A stretch of 64,000 nt of DNA from Caprimulgus europaeus (GCA_907165065.1 OU015525.1:44746037-44810036), one strand, 5' to 3'; shown: positions 1 to 11,379, numbered from the stretch's first letter. Notes: generated by a model from the sequence alone, not told the origin. Translations and numbers: made by a program.

Positions 1-3000
1 GCATCCAGTAACATACAGCTGCAACCAGATCAGAATTTTAAGGCCAAAGGGAAAAAGAAAAAACTCTTAACCACTTTTATCATAATTAGTTAACTTGGCT
101 AATATGGAAATTAACTTTTTCGTATTAAAGCTGTATTCAAACAGTGATTTTTATTTTTTTATATGGTTCTGCAACAAAGTGGCTGTATTGTCTTTGTGTG
201 AAAATCAATGTAGAAAGAACTGGAGAGACTATAGAGCTTAAAGACTAATTTGAAAGGCACTGAGATCACTCAGAGGAAAGCACAAATTCCTCCTTGTAGT
301 GAAAGTCTGCTTTTGTTTACAGGGACCTTGATGACAATAAACTGAAACCATTCTGCAGTCATACCTTATTTGTAATTAAAACTTGAAGATTCTCTTATTA
401 ATAAAGATAGTGAAGCACGTGGTAAAATTAAACAGAAAATGGCTTTTGGCTCTAGATAACACCTGAAGTATCTGGATGGTGATTTCACTACTGGATAATG
501 AGGAAGCATTGTTGAGACCATGCCAGTTTGTTCCAGCAGATTGTTTTTTAACAATTAGAGGTTATGCTCTGTTACCCCTGTCCTTTAGAAGTCTGCAGTC
601 CTCATATTGTGTTAATTCCAAATTGTTTGACCAAAGCCAAAGGTAGCCAGTGCCGACACAGCAGAGCACTGCAAGCTTCTTGTCTCACTGCAGCATGGCA
701 GAGGAATGGCGACTGCACTTTGGTATTTGTTTATGCCAAAATTATGCCAGATGTGGCTCTTCCTCTCTGGCAGACAGGTTTCAGGTGACCTTGGTGGCAA
801 GTACAGTGCAGCGCAGCACAGACAGCAAGGGGGAAAGATAGTTCTCTTTAAAATGCTACAGTTGTTTATTACGCACAGTTCATTGTAGGAGATTGTTTCC
901 ATTGAAGCTTTTAATAATTATCGTAAAAGGTGTAATAAAAATGAGTCTTTGCCCTTCCACTGCCTACAAACTTTCCCTTCTGCTGCCGTGGCGATGGGGC
1001 AGTCCCCATCTGGCTGAGGGCCACCGGCACCAGTCTCAAATGAATCTTTCAGCTGGAGAGCAGAGGACTCTGCCTCCTGGACAGAACTCCATCAAGAACT
1101 CAGGATGAGGATGATTGCTCGCTGAGGCCTAATGAGTAGGGAGGGAGGTTTTTTTGTTTCTAATACTTCCCAGCAACAATTACTATTTGTTATGTTCTTA
1201 ATAAATATGCTCCATTGTTTATGTCAACAGTGTTACACATCATGAAATTCACTATCTTTTTATCAGATTTTATTAATGTAAAATATTGTTTGGCTTATTT
1301 TTGTAGAGGAAACATTATTTAAAAATAAACTTTTCAGATGTATACTTCATTTCAGAAGTTAATTTAGGGCACTTTAATCACAGAAAGCATCCACATTTAC
1401 CCATTTAGAGATGATAAGGGACAGCAGTTTTTTCGTAAGAGTGTGTGATAGAGTCTATTTTTATATACACTTGTGTAAGATACCTTGATGCATTTTGTTC
1501 TTTTAATCTCTGGTATCAATAAAGACAGCGGCACTATGACTAAAGCTTGGTTAGGTGAGGCACTCAGATTTCATGTTGTCACTCTACAAATAAAGTTAAA
1601 GCACAATAAAAAGCTACATGAAAAGGTGAGGGGACATTTGGAAATTAAGTGGCTGGTTGTACAAGGTGTTTGATTACACTTTTGGCACATACCTCAGATA
1701 CTTACTAGGTACTTTGACCTGTAATGCAGAGGACAAAGTTTAGGTTTATAGTTTAACGAGGCTCTTCTTGTAGGACTTTTGATACCTTCAGCAACAATAG
1801 ACATTTGTGTGCAGCAGGCGTCCCTCCACTGTTGGCCAAGGCTTCCTTGGCCTTTTGGATGGTGCTGGATCAGGAGCATGGCCTGGCTCTTTCGGGGGAA
1901 GGGAGCTGTGGTGAGTCCTGTCCTGTGCCCTCCTCTGCCTTTAGTCCATACGAAAGACCCTCAGGCCAGGGGTGAAAGTAACCCGTGACAATTAAAATAG
2001 CTAAAAGCTCATTTCTGGCCCTTAAATAAGTGCTATAATTGGAAGCCTCAGCTAGTTCAGTCCTGCTAGTGATAAACATGTTTGTCAAGTTCAAGTGTCA
2101 GCTAAGGAGCAAAGCACAAAGCTGCTGGGTTTTCATGAGCAGAAACACATCCTATGTGGAGCCAGAGGAATTGCCCTCACGGAGGTTTCCCTCTGCAGCT
2201 GATGGAGCCTGAAAAGAACCTCAAACACGTGTGAATTGAATCGCAGCTGCTGTCCCTGATCCTGACTGAAGAGTGCTGCTCTCGTTATAACACAGTGTCA
2301 AATGCAAAGGCTGAAGCCAGCCCGGGAAGCAGCAAGGAAAGTACTGACGCAATGAAAACCTCATGTCACTGGGCTCGGTGCTTTACAGGGAGGGCTTGTT
2401 CAGCTTCCAGAAAAGAGTAAGATGATGTGCGGCTCAGTCAGAGACTGCTTCAGGTCTTGTGATGCAAAACAAAACTTAGTATCTATCCACAAGTCCCGCG
2501 GAATATTTCCTTCTCAGATTAAATAACCAGCTTTGTACTAAATCTGAAAATTCAGTAGTTGCATCTAAAAAGCTGTGTAAACTGTTAGCATATGCTCTCA
2601 GTAGTTTTTTCTTGGTGTATAGAATATTAATGTTTAAGCTAGTCCTTACCTTCCCTGTCAATCTTTGAATTTCCCTCTAAATAAAAATTAATACTGCTAC
2701 TAAACAGAGAGGAAAGCTCTGCCGCTGCAGCCTGCAATCATCTCCTTTCCCAGCTGATAAAGGGCTTCCTGCAACCTGCTTGCTGTGTTCAGGATTTTCC
2801 CTTAGTTGTGTCCCCCCCCACTTTAAATGTTATTTTAAAGTGTCTGTGGCCAAGATGTGGTGCAGCACCAGCACACATTTGGGCTTGGGAAGGAGCCTAT
2901 GAGCTCTCCACAAGAACAATTAATGAAGCTCATCTTCAGCTGTGGAATGAGGAGTTTCCTACAGCAATTCTGGCCTCACACTGAAGGGTTTGGCCAGCCA

Positions 3001-6000
3001 CTTCCTGAAGTCAGGTGAGTAAGCATCTACTTTTAGAGACACTTTTCCACAAACTTCACATTTTTTCAAAATCAAGGTGTTAAAATTAAGGATTTATTAC
3101 AGCTGCTTTAAAACCCTTTTTTCCCCCCTCACAAATATTCAGGATGAGGGTCTGCCAAGTCACTTCATTAACACCATGTGCCTCATTTGGAAATGACCTG
3201 GGGTTTAAAAATTCCATTTTTAAGCTATGCTGCTTGTAAGAAATGGCACCTATGCAGAAAAGTCACAGCCTGGCAGTCACCCACAGCACTGGACAGTGTA
3301 ATTAGTCTTGTAGCAAAGCTACCAAAGAGCTGCACCTTGCATTGAACCAGCAGTGTCCAGAACAGAGTGTTTAGGGTTGTTTTGTTGTAAAATGTTTTGG
3401 GGAGGAGTGGCCATAAGGGACATGAAACGATTTGGTTGCAGTTTCCACATTATTTACAGTGGGTTTTGGTTTGCTTTTTGTTTGCTTGGGTGTTTTTTTT
3501 TCCTTTTTGAGGGGACAGGAGAGAGTGACGCTCACTCTACTTGTCCATTGAACCCCCAGTAAATTATACTGTGCAAGATTCCATTTGGTGAGGCACAAGA
3601 TATAGCTGAGAATTTGATCTCACAAATCTTGTCCCTGCTGGAAACTCATCCAAAACCTGTATAGGGAAAAGGTTCAGAGTATCCACCAAATAATGTGGGA
3701 GAAAAGGAGGAGTGCAGGGCCTGGGGTGTTTCGCTGCAGCAGGCACCAGGGCTCAAATGTCCTCAAGGAGTCAGAGCACAGAGTTTAAAAGAGCTAGAAA
3801 GAAAAATCTTTTCATTTGCCAGCAAGTTCTTCAGCCGCTAAGAGTGGGGTGGCCGCGGGCTGGATCAGTGCAATGAATGGACCCAAGTCTGTACGAGTCA
3901 TGAGCAAAATAGTGCTACAGCCATTCAGGGCCAGGGACAGGCAGGAGCCCTGGTAGAGGTGGGACAAGGGAGTAGAGAGGGTCTGTCCTGCAGTCACTGC
4001 ACTGCCCTATGAGATCCAACGCCAGCCTTGAGGAGATACTGTCCCTCCCTAGAAGTGTGTTGGCAGGCTTTTTGACTCTCCCCAGACAACTTGCACTGCC
4101 TGATCTGCATGTCCCATTCCCCATTCAGCCCCAGGTGCTGTTCCTGTCTTCTAGCTGTTGAATGAAATAATCATTGCACTCCTGCTTCTTTTTGGGGGAG
4201 GAGAAAACCAGGCACACCCGCCATTCCTCCATCTTTTTCACCCTTTCAGCTGGCTCTTTGTCACCAGCCAGCCAGCCTTTCCCTGTGAAACCTATTGCTG
4301 TGAGGTGTTTCTCCTGGACAAGGTGTCCCTCCCGCAGTCCTGCTCCACAGTTGCCTTACCCCAGCCCATGAATCCCCCAGGAGCCGGTGTCCTGCTGCTG
4401 CTGCCTCAGCCCCGTAGCACCCCAAGAGCAGAGAAGGGCTCTGTGGACTCTGCAGGACCAGCCCAGCCTCTCCGGGCCCCAGCCCCACTGCCCCAAGAAG
4501 TCCTGCACCTCTGTCTGGGTTGCCAGAGGCGAGCACACAGGGATGAAGATGGGGAGGATTAAAGGCAGGCTGGAGCATTGTCCCATTTCCTCACCTTACC
4601 AGGGTGGCCTGGCCTCCATTTGTCAGGAAAAGCCAGGCAGAGATAGAGTGATTTAACTCCTGTCCCCGGAGGGCTCAGGGTCCTGGTGCTTCTCTGGGTT
4701 TCACAGCTGGCACTACAGAGTAATTAAGTTTTGCCTTTTCTCTGCAAAGGTTTCTTAGAGAAAGGTTTATTTTCCTTTCTCTCTAGGTGTAAAATGTTCT
4801 TCCTGATTTGCTTGATTTGGAGTGGGAACCTCATAAGGGTTTTAGAGAAAATATTCTGAAATTCAGATGCTCACATATTTCTTACTGCTGTTTAAAACTT
4901 ACTGGAGCCCAGAGAGAAGCCATGATTTGCTGAGTCAGGTATTCAGCAGGATGGGTGAGGAACTCAAAGGCTTGTCTCTGCTTCACTCTCCATGAAATTA
5001 TGTATGTAAATGGGAGCAGATTCAGCTGCTGAGATGCCAGACAAAACCACCCCAGGAAATAGGATGGCATGGATATAGTCCTGCCTTCCAGCCCAGCACT
5101 TTGGTGAACAAATATCACTCACCTGCTCCTGGATGCTTTGCTGCAGGTGTAGTACTGCCCCAGGGATTCACATCCTGCATGGCATGTGGGGGAACCCCCC
5201 GAAACACGCTCCTGAAATCACACAGCTTCATTAAGCTCAGCAACAAATGCACCAGCTCACCTTCCAGGGGATGGCTCTCACCACTTTCTTTTGGGGGACA
5301 GGTGGTGACAGGTCTGACCATGATGAGCTCTGAACATGCCTCCAGGTCCTGATGACACCTTAAGCAAAGCTGCGTCCTCCATGATGGGGTTTAGGTGTGA
5401 CATGGTGACAGATATTGGGGCTTACACAAGGCTTTCATGCCCAGCAGGTCGCTGTTTTTGGAGGGATTTTGAGAATCTAATTGCCATACAGCAGGGTACC
5501 CAGCGGTGGATGGGTGACCTGGATGCACATCACCTCTCTTTTTTGTGGTAACATGAGATGGGCATTAAATGAGACTGAGCTGGTGTCCTGGTTTTGCTAG
5601 ATTAGAGTTAATTTTAACTAACTGGCACAGTTGCACACCATCACCATCTGATGAGCAGCTATGCTTTGGGGTTAAGGACTTCAGTGAGCTGAAAGCATCA
5701 CACAATCAGTGCCACGCACAAGCAGTTAAATGAGGTGCTTTCCAAGACAAATTGTAATTTCATGGCTAGGACTGGTGAGATGTGCCGCCTTCCAGCAACC
5801 AACAGACCCTGTCGCAGAGCAAGGGGGACAGAAAGTGAGTGTCACTGCCTTGTATTTCTTTTTTTTTTTTTCTACCTTTCCATGCTTCATGCACCCACCT
5901 TTCTACGCTTCATGCAGAGCAAAAAGGTCCAGGAGCATCATGCGATGGTCGCAGTTCTCTGCCGGACAGCCAGGCCAAGGGCAGGTGGAGCAGAGTCACG

Positions 6001-7000
6001 CGATGTGAGTGTGTCCCAGCGCGTTTGCATCGCATGACCCCAGAGGGCAGAAAGTAACAACACGCAGGACTGACTGACTCCAGGCATATTATTTTTTGAC
6101 AATGTGGAAAAGGAAAATTTTTTTGTGGGGAAAAAAAAAAAAAGCAACCACTTAATGAGTCACTGTCAAGCGCTCAATGCTCAGGTAGCTAAAGGCTTTG
6201 TGATCAAACCCTGAGGAGTAAAGCAAATCAAGTTTATTTAAACACATCATCTCTGCGGGGTTAACTGCAGCACTAGAGCTAAAAGCAAAGCAAAATCTCT
6301 CCACGTGAGACCTCACCTGCCAGATGCAAAACCTCACCTGTCAAACAGAGCACACTCACCCTGATCCCACACCCCTTCCCACGAGGAGTTTATGGCCAAA
6401 AGGAGAGCGTGTACCAGTCCTGTCCCAACTATTTATGTTAAAATACACACCCCTTCGATAAACAGCTGCGTTACTGCAACAGCTGCGGTAGCGGCAGATG
6501 GAGCCCTGCCCGGAGCCAGGCAGCAGGCCCGGCATGACCAGCACGTACCCACAGTCCCCAGAAAGCCACCTCTCTGCAGGGCACAGCTTCACGTCACCAG
6601 TGTCACCTGAGTGCTGGGCGGAAAAGTCAGCGGCTGGGCTAGTCCTATCGAAGCATCATCAATCCAGATGGGTTTTCTGGGGAAAAAAAAAAAAAAAAAG
6701 TAAATAAATGTCAAAATAAAAATTTTTAAAGGTTTTTTTGGTGTGTGTGTTTCTTTTGCTGTTCAAAGAGCAAAATGGAGCACCTTGGAGGTGAAGCCAG
6801 CGTTTTAGAAATTGTTACATAACTAGAAAACTTAGGCATCTCACATATTTGAAATTAAAATATTTTCATTTTTCTACTGCTTGCCAATTTAATAGCAGCA
6901 GTTTATTGGATGCGGGGCAGGGGGGGAGACATAATTACTTACTGTAAGTTTTTAAAGAGACTTCACTTTAGGTAGGCGGCAGCGTGAAACAGCTAAAGAC
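1..7000. other. Intergenic DNA upstream of CEBPD
   Basis: I see no recognisable coding exon on either strand here. Open frames are short and not protein-like. The stretch has poly(A)/poly(T) runs (for example near 5860, 6130 and 6684), GC-richer patches near 4300-4600 and 6480-6560, and an LTR-like fragment near 5580. In human the gene upstream of CEBPD is PRKDC, transcribed in the same direction; its 3' end is presumably to the left of this window, but nothing here identifies it. Confidence 0.6.
5581..5665 (+). repeat. Possible avian ERVL-type LTR fragment (degenerate)
   Basis: The segment reading GTGTCCTGGTTTTGCTAGAT, followed shortly by TAGAGTTAATTTT, resembles the start of a common avian ERVL-class LTR as I remember it. 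The similarity fades after about 80 bases, and I see no internal retroviral coding sequence, primer-binding site or second LTR. It would be an old solo-LTR remnant. A repeat library search is needed to name it. Confidence 0.4.
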
Positions 7001-7544
7001 GCATTAGGGACCCCTTTCCCACCGGAAAGTCCTGCAAGAAGAAGTCCAAGTTGCCACTTGGTCACTGGTTGGGGGGAATTTACAGAAGTCCAAGCTGCCC
7101 GTCCTCCCGTGGAAGGAGCGGAGCCTCGGGAGGGCGCCGGGGTGATTCACGGGAGACACGCGTGGGGCAGACAGCATCTTTCCCGTACCGCTTCAGCCAA
7201 GGCGCTGCTGGGGAATGATCTGTGTGTGTGTAAGAGGGGTAAAAATTAGTCTTTTACCGCCAGTTTTTCCTCCGGTCCGTGTGGAAATAATCCAGGAAAA
7301 CGGAAAATTAGCGCGGCGGTACCGGTCGTCGGGGCAGCCCTTCCTGGGGACAGGACGCTGCGGGGAGGGGGCACACGCCCAAAGCGTGCCTGCCCCCTCC
7401 CCGCAAGTGTCTCGGACCCCCGAGGGGGGCTCGTCCTCGACGGCGGTCACCCTCCACCGGGAGGTGGCAGCTCTCCGCGGCGGGAGCTCTGCCTCCGCGG
7501 CCGCGCACCCCACCCGCTCCCGCCCCCGGGTCCCCGGGGGTGCC

Positions 7545-7560
7545 GGGAACACTCGTTCCC
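7545..7560. promoter_or_regulatory. Perfect inverted repeat just upstream of CEBPD core promoter
   Basis: GGGAAC-ACTC-GTTCCC: 6-base arms around a 4-base spacer, ending 5 bases before the inverted CCAAT box. The symmetry suggests a binding site for a dimeric factor. I cannot assign the factor. STAT3 sites are known in mammalian CEBPD promoters, but this spacing does not fit the usual STAT consensus. Confidence 0.45.
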
Positions 7561-7564
7561 CGTC

Positions 7565-7598
7565 ATTGGGGCAGGAGGCGGGGCCGACGCCGTATAAG
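7565..7598 (+). promoter_or_regulatory. CEBPD: CEBPD core promoter: inverted CCAAT box, GC box, TATA box
   Basis: ATTGG (an inverted CCAAT box) lies at 7565-7569, GGCGGGGCC (Sp1-type GC box) at 7577-7585 and TATAAG at 7593-7598. The order and spacing make a compact core promoter about 280 bases upstream of the CEBPD start codon. A transcription start about 25-32 bases past the TATA box would fall near 7622-7628. The start site is inferred, not seen. Confidence 0.8.
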
Positions 7599-7876
7599 AA
7601 GGGACCGAGCGGGCGTTTCGCTCTCAGGTCCAGAGACGAGTTGTCCCATCTCTGCTTCCTATCGCTGAGCACGGCGTGACCCCCCTCGGGGAGGCGGCGG
7701 TGGGACGGCAGCAGGAGCCACCGCGACCAGCAGTAGGAAGAGCCGCAGAAGCAGCAGCCCCGCTTCCCACCTGCCCGTGGCAGAGGCTAGAGTTGCGATC
7801 GTCGCGGAGCGGCGGTTGGTACCGGCGGCCCGGAGCCCCCGCGCCGCGATCGTGCGGCGCCGCGTCCCGCTCGCCC

Positions 7877-8914
7877 ATGAGCGCCGCCGCCGTCTACAGC
7901 CTGGAGTCCCCGGCGTGTTATAGGAGCTGGTGCCTGGAGCCCGCCAACTTCTACGACGCCAAGGTGGGCAGCGGCGGCGGGCCGGGTCCCGCCTGCAAGC
8001 CGGGGAGCCGCGGCGGCTGCGGGATGAGCGGCGAGGAGGCGGGGGGTGGCCCGGGGGGCAGCGGCACCAGCCTGGCGGAGCTGAGCGCCGCCGCCCCGGC
8101 CATGTACGAGGACGAGAGCGCCATCGACTTCAGCTCCTACATTGACTCCATGTCGGCCGTGCCCAACCTGGAGCTGTGCAACGACGAGCTCTTCGCCGAC
8201 CTCTTCAACAGCAACCACAAGCCCGAGCGGGGCGGGGACTACGGCGAGTACCTGCCGCCCGGCCGCGACCCCGCCAAGGACCTCGGCGCTGCCATGACCG
8301 CCCTGCTGGGCGCCGAGCCCCGCACCGCCTCCTCTTCCTCCTCCTCTTCCTCCTCCTCCTCCTCCTCCTCCCGCGGCGCCCTGAAGCAGGAGCCGGACTG
8401 GAGCGACAGCGACCTCTCCTCCTCGCTGCTGCCCTCGCAGATCGCCACCTGCGCCCAGACCATCATGAACCTGAGCGGGCAACCCACGCCGCCCACGTCC
8501 CCCGAGCCGCCGGGCAGCAGCTCCCCCTCCAGCTGCAGCACCCGCTCCCCGGGACCCGCCGGGGCCGCCGGGGCCACCGCCGTCTCCGGGCCGGGGCAGG
8601 GCGTCCCGCCGCCGCCGCCAGCGCCGGCCCCCGGCGGAAAGGAGAGGGGCGGCAAGAAGAGCGTGGACAGGTTTAGCCCCGAGTACCGGCAGCGCCGGGA
8701 GCGCAACAACATCGCCGTGCGCAAGAGCCGCGACAAGGCGAAGCGGCGCAACCAGGAGATGCAGCAGAAGCTGCTGGAGCTCTCGGCCGAGAACGAGAAG
8801 CTGCACAAGAAGATCGAGCAGCTCACCCGGGACTTGACCAGCCTCCGGCACTTCTTCAAGCAGCTGCCCAGCGCCTCCTTCTTGCAGCCCGGCTCGGGCA
8901 CCGACTGCCGGTAA
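7877..8914 (+). CDS. CEBPD: CCAAT/enhancer-binding protein delta (C/EBP delta)
   Basis: Intronless gene for a 345-residue nuclear bZIP transcription factor that homo- or heterodimerises with other C/EBPs on TTGCGCAA-type sites and acts in acute-phase, inflammatory and differentiation programmes. The start at 7877 gives [12 protein letters not shown], like the human N terminus; the base at -3 is C, so its context is weak. A conserved activation segment begins at Met76 ([17 protein letters not shown], then [14 protein letters not shown]). A run of 14 serines spans 152-165. LKQE at 169-172 fits a sumoylation motif. TPPTSPEPP starts at 204, a conserved C/EBP phosphosite region. The basic region starts near 267 ([12 protein letters not shown]) and is followed by a leucine zipper with heptad leucines 302, 309, 316 and 323. 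Human C/EBP delta is about 269 residues; the excess is Gly/Ser/Pro-rich linker. The flanking SPIDR gene confirms the paralogue. Confidence 0.97.
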   Translation: MSAAAVYSLESPACYRSWCLEPANFYDAKVGSGGGPGPACKPGSRGGCGMSGEEAGGGPGGSGTSLAELSAAAPAMYEDESAIDFSSYIDSMSAVPNLELCNDELFADLFNSNHKPERGGDYGEYLPPGRDPAKDLGAAMTALLGAEPRTASSSSSSSSSSSSSSRGALKQEPDWSDSDLSSSLLPSQIATCAQTIMNLSGQPTPPTSPEPPGSSSPSSCSTRSPGPAGAAGATAVSGPGQGVPPPPPAPAPGGKERGGKKSVDRFSPEYRQRRERNNIAVRKSRDKAKRRNQEMQQKLLELSAENEKLHKKIEQLTRDLTSLRHFFKQLPSASFLQPGSGTDCR

Positions 8915-9374
8915 CCGCGGGGGAGCGGGACGGAGAGATGGACTCCGGGAGACCGTGGATAAATACCTCACAGGGCCGGGCCAGGCCTTCGGGCCGGGCT
9001 GGGCCTTTGCCGGGGCGGGCGGCGGCGCCCCGGGCCGGGCCGGGAGCGGGAGGCGGCGTGGAGCCGCGCTGGGAGCCGCCGGCCGCCGTCTGAACGTTGT
9101 AGCGACGTGGGGCGATGCCTGGGTCTGTCACCACGACACTTTGCAAAAAAAAGGAAAAAAAGCTAAATATATTCTTTTTTTTGTTGTTTTTTCCTCTCCC
9201 CTTAAATTATTTTTGTAATGGTAGTTTTCGTCTTTTCTACATTTTACTCATACCGATGCAGCTATGGTACATCTGTTAAAATGATTCAAAACCCCATGTA
9301 TTTTAGACAGTAGAATGAAAAAAAAAGACTGAGCATGCTCGACCTTTTATATCAATTTTTACAGCATTTCTAAG

Positions 9375-9380
9375 AATAAA
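9375..9380 (+). terminator. CEBPD: CEBPD polyadenylation signal
   Basis: AATAAA on the plus strand about 460 bases after the CEBPD stop codon, followed by an A run and, at about 9405-9427, a T/GT-rich stretch (CTCTGTGTCTTG) suited to a downstream element. The 3' UTR would be 8915 to about 9400. I saw no clear ATTTA clusters in it. It is the first canonical signal downstream of the gene. Confidence 0.75.
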
Positions 9381-9657
9381 AAAAAAGCATTTTAAATCAG
9401 CCCTGCTCTCCTTTGCTCTGTGTCTTGAAAGCGGCGGCGGGGAAGTTGCACTTCCCAGGAGCTGCTGCCAACTGGCAGCGCTGGGGGAGACGGGGGAGGC
9501 TCCCAGCAGCTGAAACGGGGAGCTGAGGACAAGCGGGGGATGGGGAGGGGCGGTGTGAGGTGCACGGCATTTTTTTTTCCCGAAGCAGCCTAAGGGCGAT
9601 GCAACGGTGGGAATAACTGGGAACCTGCCCACCGTGGAGCTGCGCGGCTGTGCCGAG

Positions 9658-9669
9658 TGCTGAGTCAGC
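9658..9669. promoter_or_regulatory. MARE / AP-1-like site
   Basis: TGCTGAGTCAGC is a complete Maf recognition element half-palindrome around a TGAGTCA AP-1 core. It lies about 280 bases past the CEBPD poly(A) signal. A downstream regulatory role is inference only. Confidence 0.4.
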
Positions 9670-9936
9670 TCCAACCCCAGCTCACTGCTGGGGCCGAGCA
9701 GCTGCTGCACAGCGAGAGGGGCTGCTCCTGGGACAGGACTCCTCCAGAAACACTGTACTAGTAAACAAAAAAAATAAATTATATATATACACACAAATAC
9801 AAGAACACCGTTGTTTAAAATGCCCGTTAACAAACTTCCAAGCAATCTCCACGCCGGACAAAGCTGCAGCAACACAAAGGTGCTCCCCAGCCTGAGCCAG
9901 CTGCAGCCCCAAAGGAGATGTTGCTGCACAGCGGGC

Positions 9937-9966
9937 CACTTTCACTGATCACTGCCAGTGAAAGTG
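9937..9966. promoter_or_regulatory. Inverted pair of PRDM1/IRF-type sites
   Basis: CACTTTCACTG (9937-9947) and CAGTGAAAGTG (9956-9966) are perfect 11-base inverted repeats separated by ATCACTGC. Each arm, read in its own direction, is CAGTGAAAGTG. That fits the PRDM1 (Blimp-1) consensus MAGYGAAAGYK and overlaps IRF-type GAAAGTGA sites. Function is inferred from the motif. Confidence 0.5.
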
Positions 9967-10777
9967 AGACCCGGCAGCACCACCGATCGCTTGAGTGAGT
10001 GGATGTATCACGAAGGGTCAGGCTACTTGTCTGAATTTTGATGGTGTGTGCACAAAGATGACAGCTTCTGCAGGGCACTGGCAGAAAATTGTCCTGAGAG
10101 GACAAGGATCTCCCAGAGCCAGTGCTGTCTGAGAGGGACCGCGGTCGCGTACAGGGCAGCAGCCCAGTGCGCAGGAATGGGCTGATGTCCCCTCCTTCCT
10201 TACAGGGAGGCAGGTAAGTAGACAGAAAGACTTGGAGGAGGGGGGAAAAAAGGGGGATTCAAAAGCTGGGTCATTCTGGTAGTAATAATGACGTATGTGA
10301 GACTTTTCACTATCATCCTCAGCCACAGGAACGTTTTCTGTAGCAAAAAGTTTGCTGTTCCTTTTCTGATGGGTAATCACATGTTGGACCTGCACAAAAC
10401 CATTCCTCCTCCTTCTCCAACCTTTAAGGGTTTGTTAAATACCGTAAAAGGGGAAGGGGAAAAAATCTAATCCCTGATTGAACTGTTACATTAATTCTTG
10501 CATCTCAAACAACGCACACGTAAGAAGATTTTTATATTATTTATCTGAGCTGTAATCCATGCCTCTGTACAGCCAGGGTGAGGATAGTTACATGGCCTAC
10601 AAAGGAATTTACTTGTTACGTGTAGCAGAAACTGTATAATGAAACACCAGCTTTGTGGGAAGCTACAGGTAACACGGTACTTCTGTATGTTGAGGCCAAT
10701 TAGCTGTAAAACATTAACTTCAAATGTGCTTGACACTTCAAAATATAAGCTTTGTTCAAATCTCCATCTAAATAACA

Positions 10778-10783
10778 TTTATT
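10778..10783 (-). terminator. SPIDR: Probable SPIDR polyadenylation signal
   Basis: AATAAA on the minus strand (TTTATT as printed), about 465 bases past the SPIDR stop codon. It is the first canonical signal on that strand downstream of the stop; a weaker ATTAAA lies near 11143. The 3' UTR would run from 11247 to about 10760. Confidence 0.5.
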
Positions 10784-11247
10784 GCAAGGTGATAACAAAT
10801 GTTACAACTCGGAATTAGCGCACAATCCAGTGCTTTGCAGCCAGCAGTCCGTCTGAATCCACTGATAAAACTCAGCTTAGACCAATCTTCACTGCCTATA
10901 GCAAGGTATTTCTTTCAAAAATATCAGAAAAATATTTTCCATAATAAATACAGTATTGTTAAAAAAAAATTCATAACCATTCAAAACTTCCAGAACAAGA
11001 TGTTTTACATACGTAAACAGCAAACATGCCAAAAACTGTATTCTTAAATTCTGAAGTGATCCAAAAAGTTCAGAAAGTTGCACAGATTTTTGTTAAATGG
11101 ATTTTTTTCAGTGTTAGCATAATGTGCTTTGTAAATCACAGTTTTAATGAAGTATCTTAATACTTATCACACTTGCATTATCTGTGGCACTAGTTAACAG
11201 ATAACCACATTACAAAGTCCACAGATACTATAGTAGCTGACTCGAGT

Positions 11248-11379
11248 TCAGTGTCTTGCTGCCACTTCCAGAAGAACAATTTCCTCCAGCACGACGCAGT
11301 TGGGGTGGCTGGTTATGGAGCGGACGTAGCAGTTCAAGAACCCCACCTCCTTTCCCAGCACGCTCTGCACCTCATAACT
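11248..11379 (-). CDS. SPIDR: SPIDR last coding exon
   Basis: The acceptor TCACTGCAG precedes AGT TAT GAG. The exon encodes 43 residues beginning [19 protein letters not shown] and ending VLLEVAARH, then TGA. The human C terminus has [15 protein letters not shown] and ends with a similar short hydrophilic tail. Starts in phase 0. Confidence 0.93.
   Translation of the reverse strand, partial: SYEVQSVLGKEVGFLNCYVRSITSHPNCVVLEEIVLLEVAARH

Larger units (their letters stand above)
7100..9130. promoter_or_regulatory. CEBPD: CpG island over CEBPD promoter and gene
   Basis: GC content rises sharply from about 7100 and stays high to about 9130, with CpG dinucleotides throughout, in contrast to AT-rich flanks. 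It covers the promoter, the 5' UTR, the whole coding region and the beginning of the 3' UTR. This is typical of intronless C/EBP family genes. Boundaries are by eye. Confidence 0.85.
9400..10760. other. Convergent intergenic interval between CEBPD and SPIDR 3' ends
   Basis: About 1.35 kb between the predicted poly(A) sites of CEBPD (plus) and SPIDR (minus). No coding exon is evident. It holds a MARE/AP-1-like site at 9658-9669, an inverted PRDM1/IRF-like pair at 9937-9966, and moderately GC-rich sequence to about 10200. In human the same two genes also converge closely. Confidence 0.6.

Noticed and set aside
4158..4562. 134-codon plus-strand open frame upstream of CEBPD
   Set aside because: Pro/Leu-rich composition from a GC-richer patch, overlapping open frames on the other strand, and no similarity I recognise.
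7193..7679. Overlapping 150-residue frames on both strands in the CEBPD promoter
   Set aside because: They cover the core promoter, are GC-driven, and have no family resemblance.
7676..7876. Upstream extension of the CEBPD frame as the real start
   Set aside because: There is no ATG in it; the N terminus at 7877 matches the C/EBP delta family, so the upstream part is treated as 5' UTR.
7787..8971. 394-codon open frame antisense to CEBPD (and a 220-codon one at 8239-8901)
   Set aside because: GC-rich coding sequence gives long open antisense frames by codon bias; the peptides are low-complexity Gly/Arg/Glu-rich with no recognisable domain.
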